Source: Lawsonibacter sp. (GTDB lineage: Bacteria; Bacillota; Clostridia; Oscillospirales; Oscillospiraceae). From it: DNA of 7,280 bases. The DNA is taken from assembly GCA_022793355.1 (NCBI GenBank), contig JAAWCR010000060.1:1-7280 (forward strand), read 5' to 3'. A model generated the notes under the pieces. That model made no database searches and was not told where the DNA came from. It saw nothing but the letters and a program-made list of their open reading frames with translations. Made by a program: the position numbers and the translations under genes. Every line of letters starts with the position of its first letter. Positions within the stretch are counted from its first letter, which is position 1. This document shows positions 6,724 to 7,280 of this stretch, piece by piece.

Positions 6724-6791
6724 TTAAGACTTCTTGAATTTTTTATGAATGGTGTCCAAACGCGCCGAATGTATGGGTTGGAGGGAGAAAA

Positions 6792-7208
6792 ATGGCCAAG
6801 CTTTCCAGGCACACAAGGGCGGTCCTGGCCCTGACGGCGGGCTTTGTCCTGTTCTGCGGCGGCTGGTTCGGCCAGCAGCTCAGCACACCCGTCCCCTACC
6901 AGGTGAGCACAGCCCGGCAGCCCACCGAGAGGGACTACAGCCATATGGAGGCCGCGTCCTCCTCCGGCCGCTCAGAGGAGGCCTCCCGCCCCGACAGCCT
7001 CCTGCCCGGAGAGGTTATCGACATTAACACGGCGGATGTATACGACTTGCAGCGCCTGCCCGGCATCGGGGAAAAACGGGCCGGGGATATCATCGCCTAC
7101 CGGGAGGAGCACGGCCCCTTTTCGGCGGTGGACGAGCTGAGGAACGTTTCGGGGATTGGGGAGAAGATTTTGGAGGGCCTGCGGGAATACGCGGCCGCCG
7201 AACATTAA
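6792..7208 (+). CDS. ComEA-like helix-hairpin-helix DNA-binding protein, membrane anchored
   Basis: A 138-residue protein with a short basic N-terminus, one hydrophobic segment (about 9-24), a polar serine-rich linker (about 30-74) and a tandem helix-hairpin-helix domain (about 77-134). The two hairpins are LPGIGEKRA (89-97) and VSGIGEKI (119-126), preceded by the typical DINTAD start of ComEA domains. ComEA proteins bind double-stranded DNA outside the cell membrane during natural transformation; stand-alone copies are common in Firmicutes, and many are of unproven role. The SLBB domain found in Bacillus subtilis ComEA is absent, which makes this a short form, and no comEC or comEB is visible nearby. 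ATG 6792 follows a strong GGAGGGAG site. The response regulator start lies 13 bases after its stop, so the two probably share a transcript. Confidence 0.9.
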   Translation: MAKLSRHTRAVLALTAGFVLFCGGWFGQQLSTPVPYQVSTARQPTERDYSHMEAASSSGRSEEASRPDSLLPGEVIDINTADVYDLQRLPGIGEKRAGDIIAYREEHGPFSAVDELRNVSGIGEKILEGLREYAAAEH

Positions 7209-7221
7209 GTGAGGGGTCAAC

Positions 7222-7280
7222 ATGGCAAAAATTTTAGTGGTAGACGATGAACAGGTGCTCATCAAAGGCATCAAATTCAA
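7222..7280 (+). CDS. Two-component response regulator, N-terminal start (truncated by window edge)
   Basis: Nineteen codons are visible: MAKILVVDDEQVLIKGIKF. The ILVVDDE stretch is the first strand and acidic pocket of a receiver domain (D8, D9), which helps hold the magnesium ion for phosphorylation of an aspartate further on. The phosphorylation site and any output domain lie outside the window. The LIKGIKF continuation is typical of OmpR/PhoB-type regulators, but that subclass is inference. GAGGGG (7211-7216) is a fitting ribosome binding site for ATG 7222. It lies 13 bases after the ComEA-like gene, which suggests co-transcription. Confidence 0.85.
   Translation, partial: MAKILVVDDEQVLIKGIKF

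Overview
The window looks like chromosomal DNA of a GC-rich, low-oxygen Firmicute. Gene order, codon preference and protein style suggest the Clostridia, probably an Oscillospiraceae-like gut anaerobe (Flavonifractor/Oscillibacter type). This is inferred from the look of the proteins (SecA, DacF-type carboxypeptidase, short ComEA-like protein, OmpR-type receiver start), a tandem glycine riboswitch and purine-rich ribosome binding sites; no species can be named.

Layout. Positions 1-653 (minus) hold the first 217 residues of SecA, which runs off the left edge. A divergent control region (654-930) carries a probable secA promoter on the minus strand and a good -35/-10 promoter on the plus strand. 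The plus-strand promoter drives a two-aptamer glycine riboswitch (about 930-1131) with a downstream hairpin and terminator-like platform. It leads into a sodium:alanine/glycine symporter gene (1239-2621). A second, clearly paralogous symporter (2896-4296) follows and ends in a strong intrinsic terminator (4316-4351). The gap between the symporters holds a roughly 170-bp element with imperfect 18-bp terminal inverted repeats whose outer ends read CTAG. The stop codon of the first symporter lies inside its left end.

From 4377 to about 5219 (minus) there is decayed coding sequence. Short pieces in shifting frames resemble the N-terminal and middle parts of a type III restriction-modification methylase (Mod), then possibly the end of the restriction subunit (Res), as if a larger locus had collapsed by several deletions. 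Next comes a complete D-alanyl-D-alanine carboxypeptidase gene (5252-6613, minus), with an unusual residue in its second catalytic motif. Divergent from it on the plus strand are a small membrane-anchored helix-hairpin-helix protein of the ComEA type (6792-7208) and, 13 bases later, the first 19 codons of a two-component response regulator (7222 to the right edge).

How the parts work together. The best-supported regulatory unit is glycine sensing by RNA controlling a glycine/alanine transporter, with a second transporter of the same family next to it. SecA and the carboxypeptidase are housekeeping functions for protein export and cell-wall trimming. The restriction-modification remnant and the inverted-repeat element are the only signs of accessory or mobile DNA. 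I found no intact novel system. The most useful leads are the riboswitch expression platform, the inverted-repeat element, the restriction-modification scar and the altered carboxypeptidase motif.
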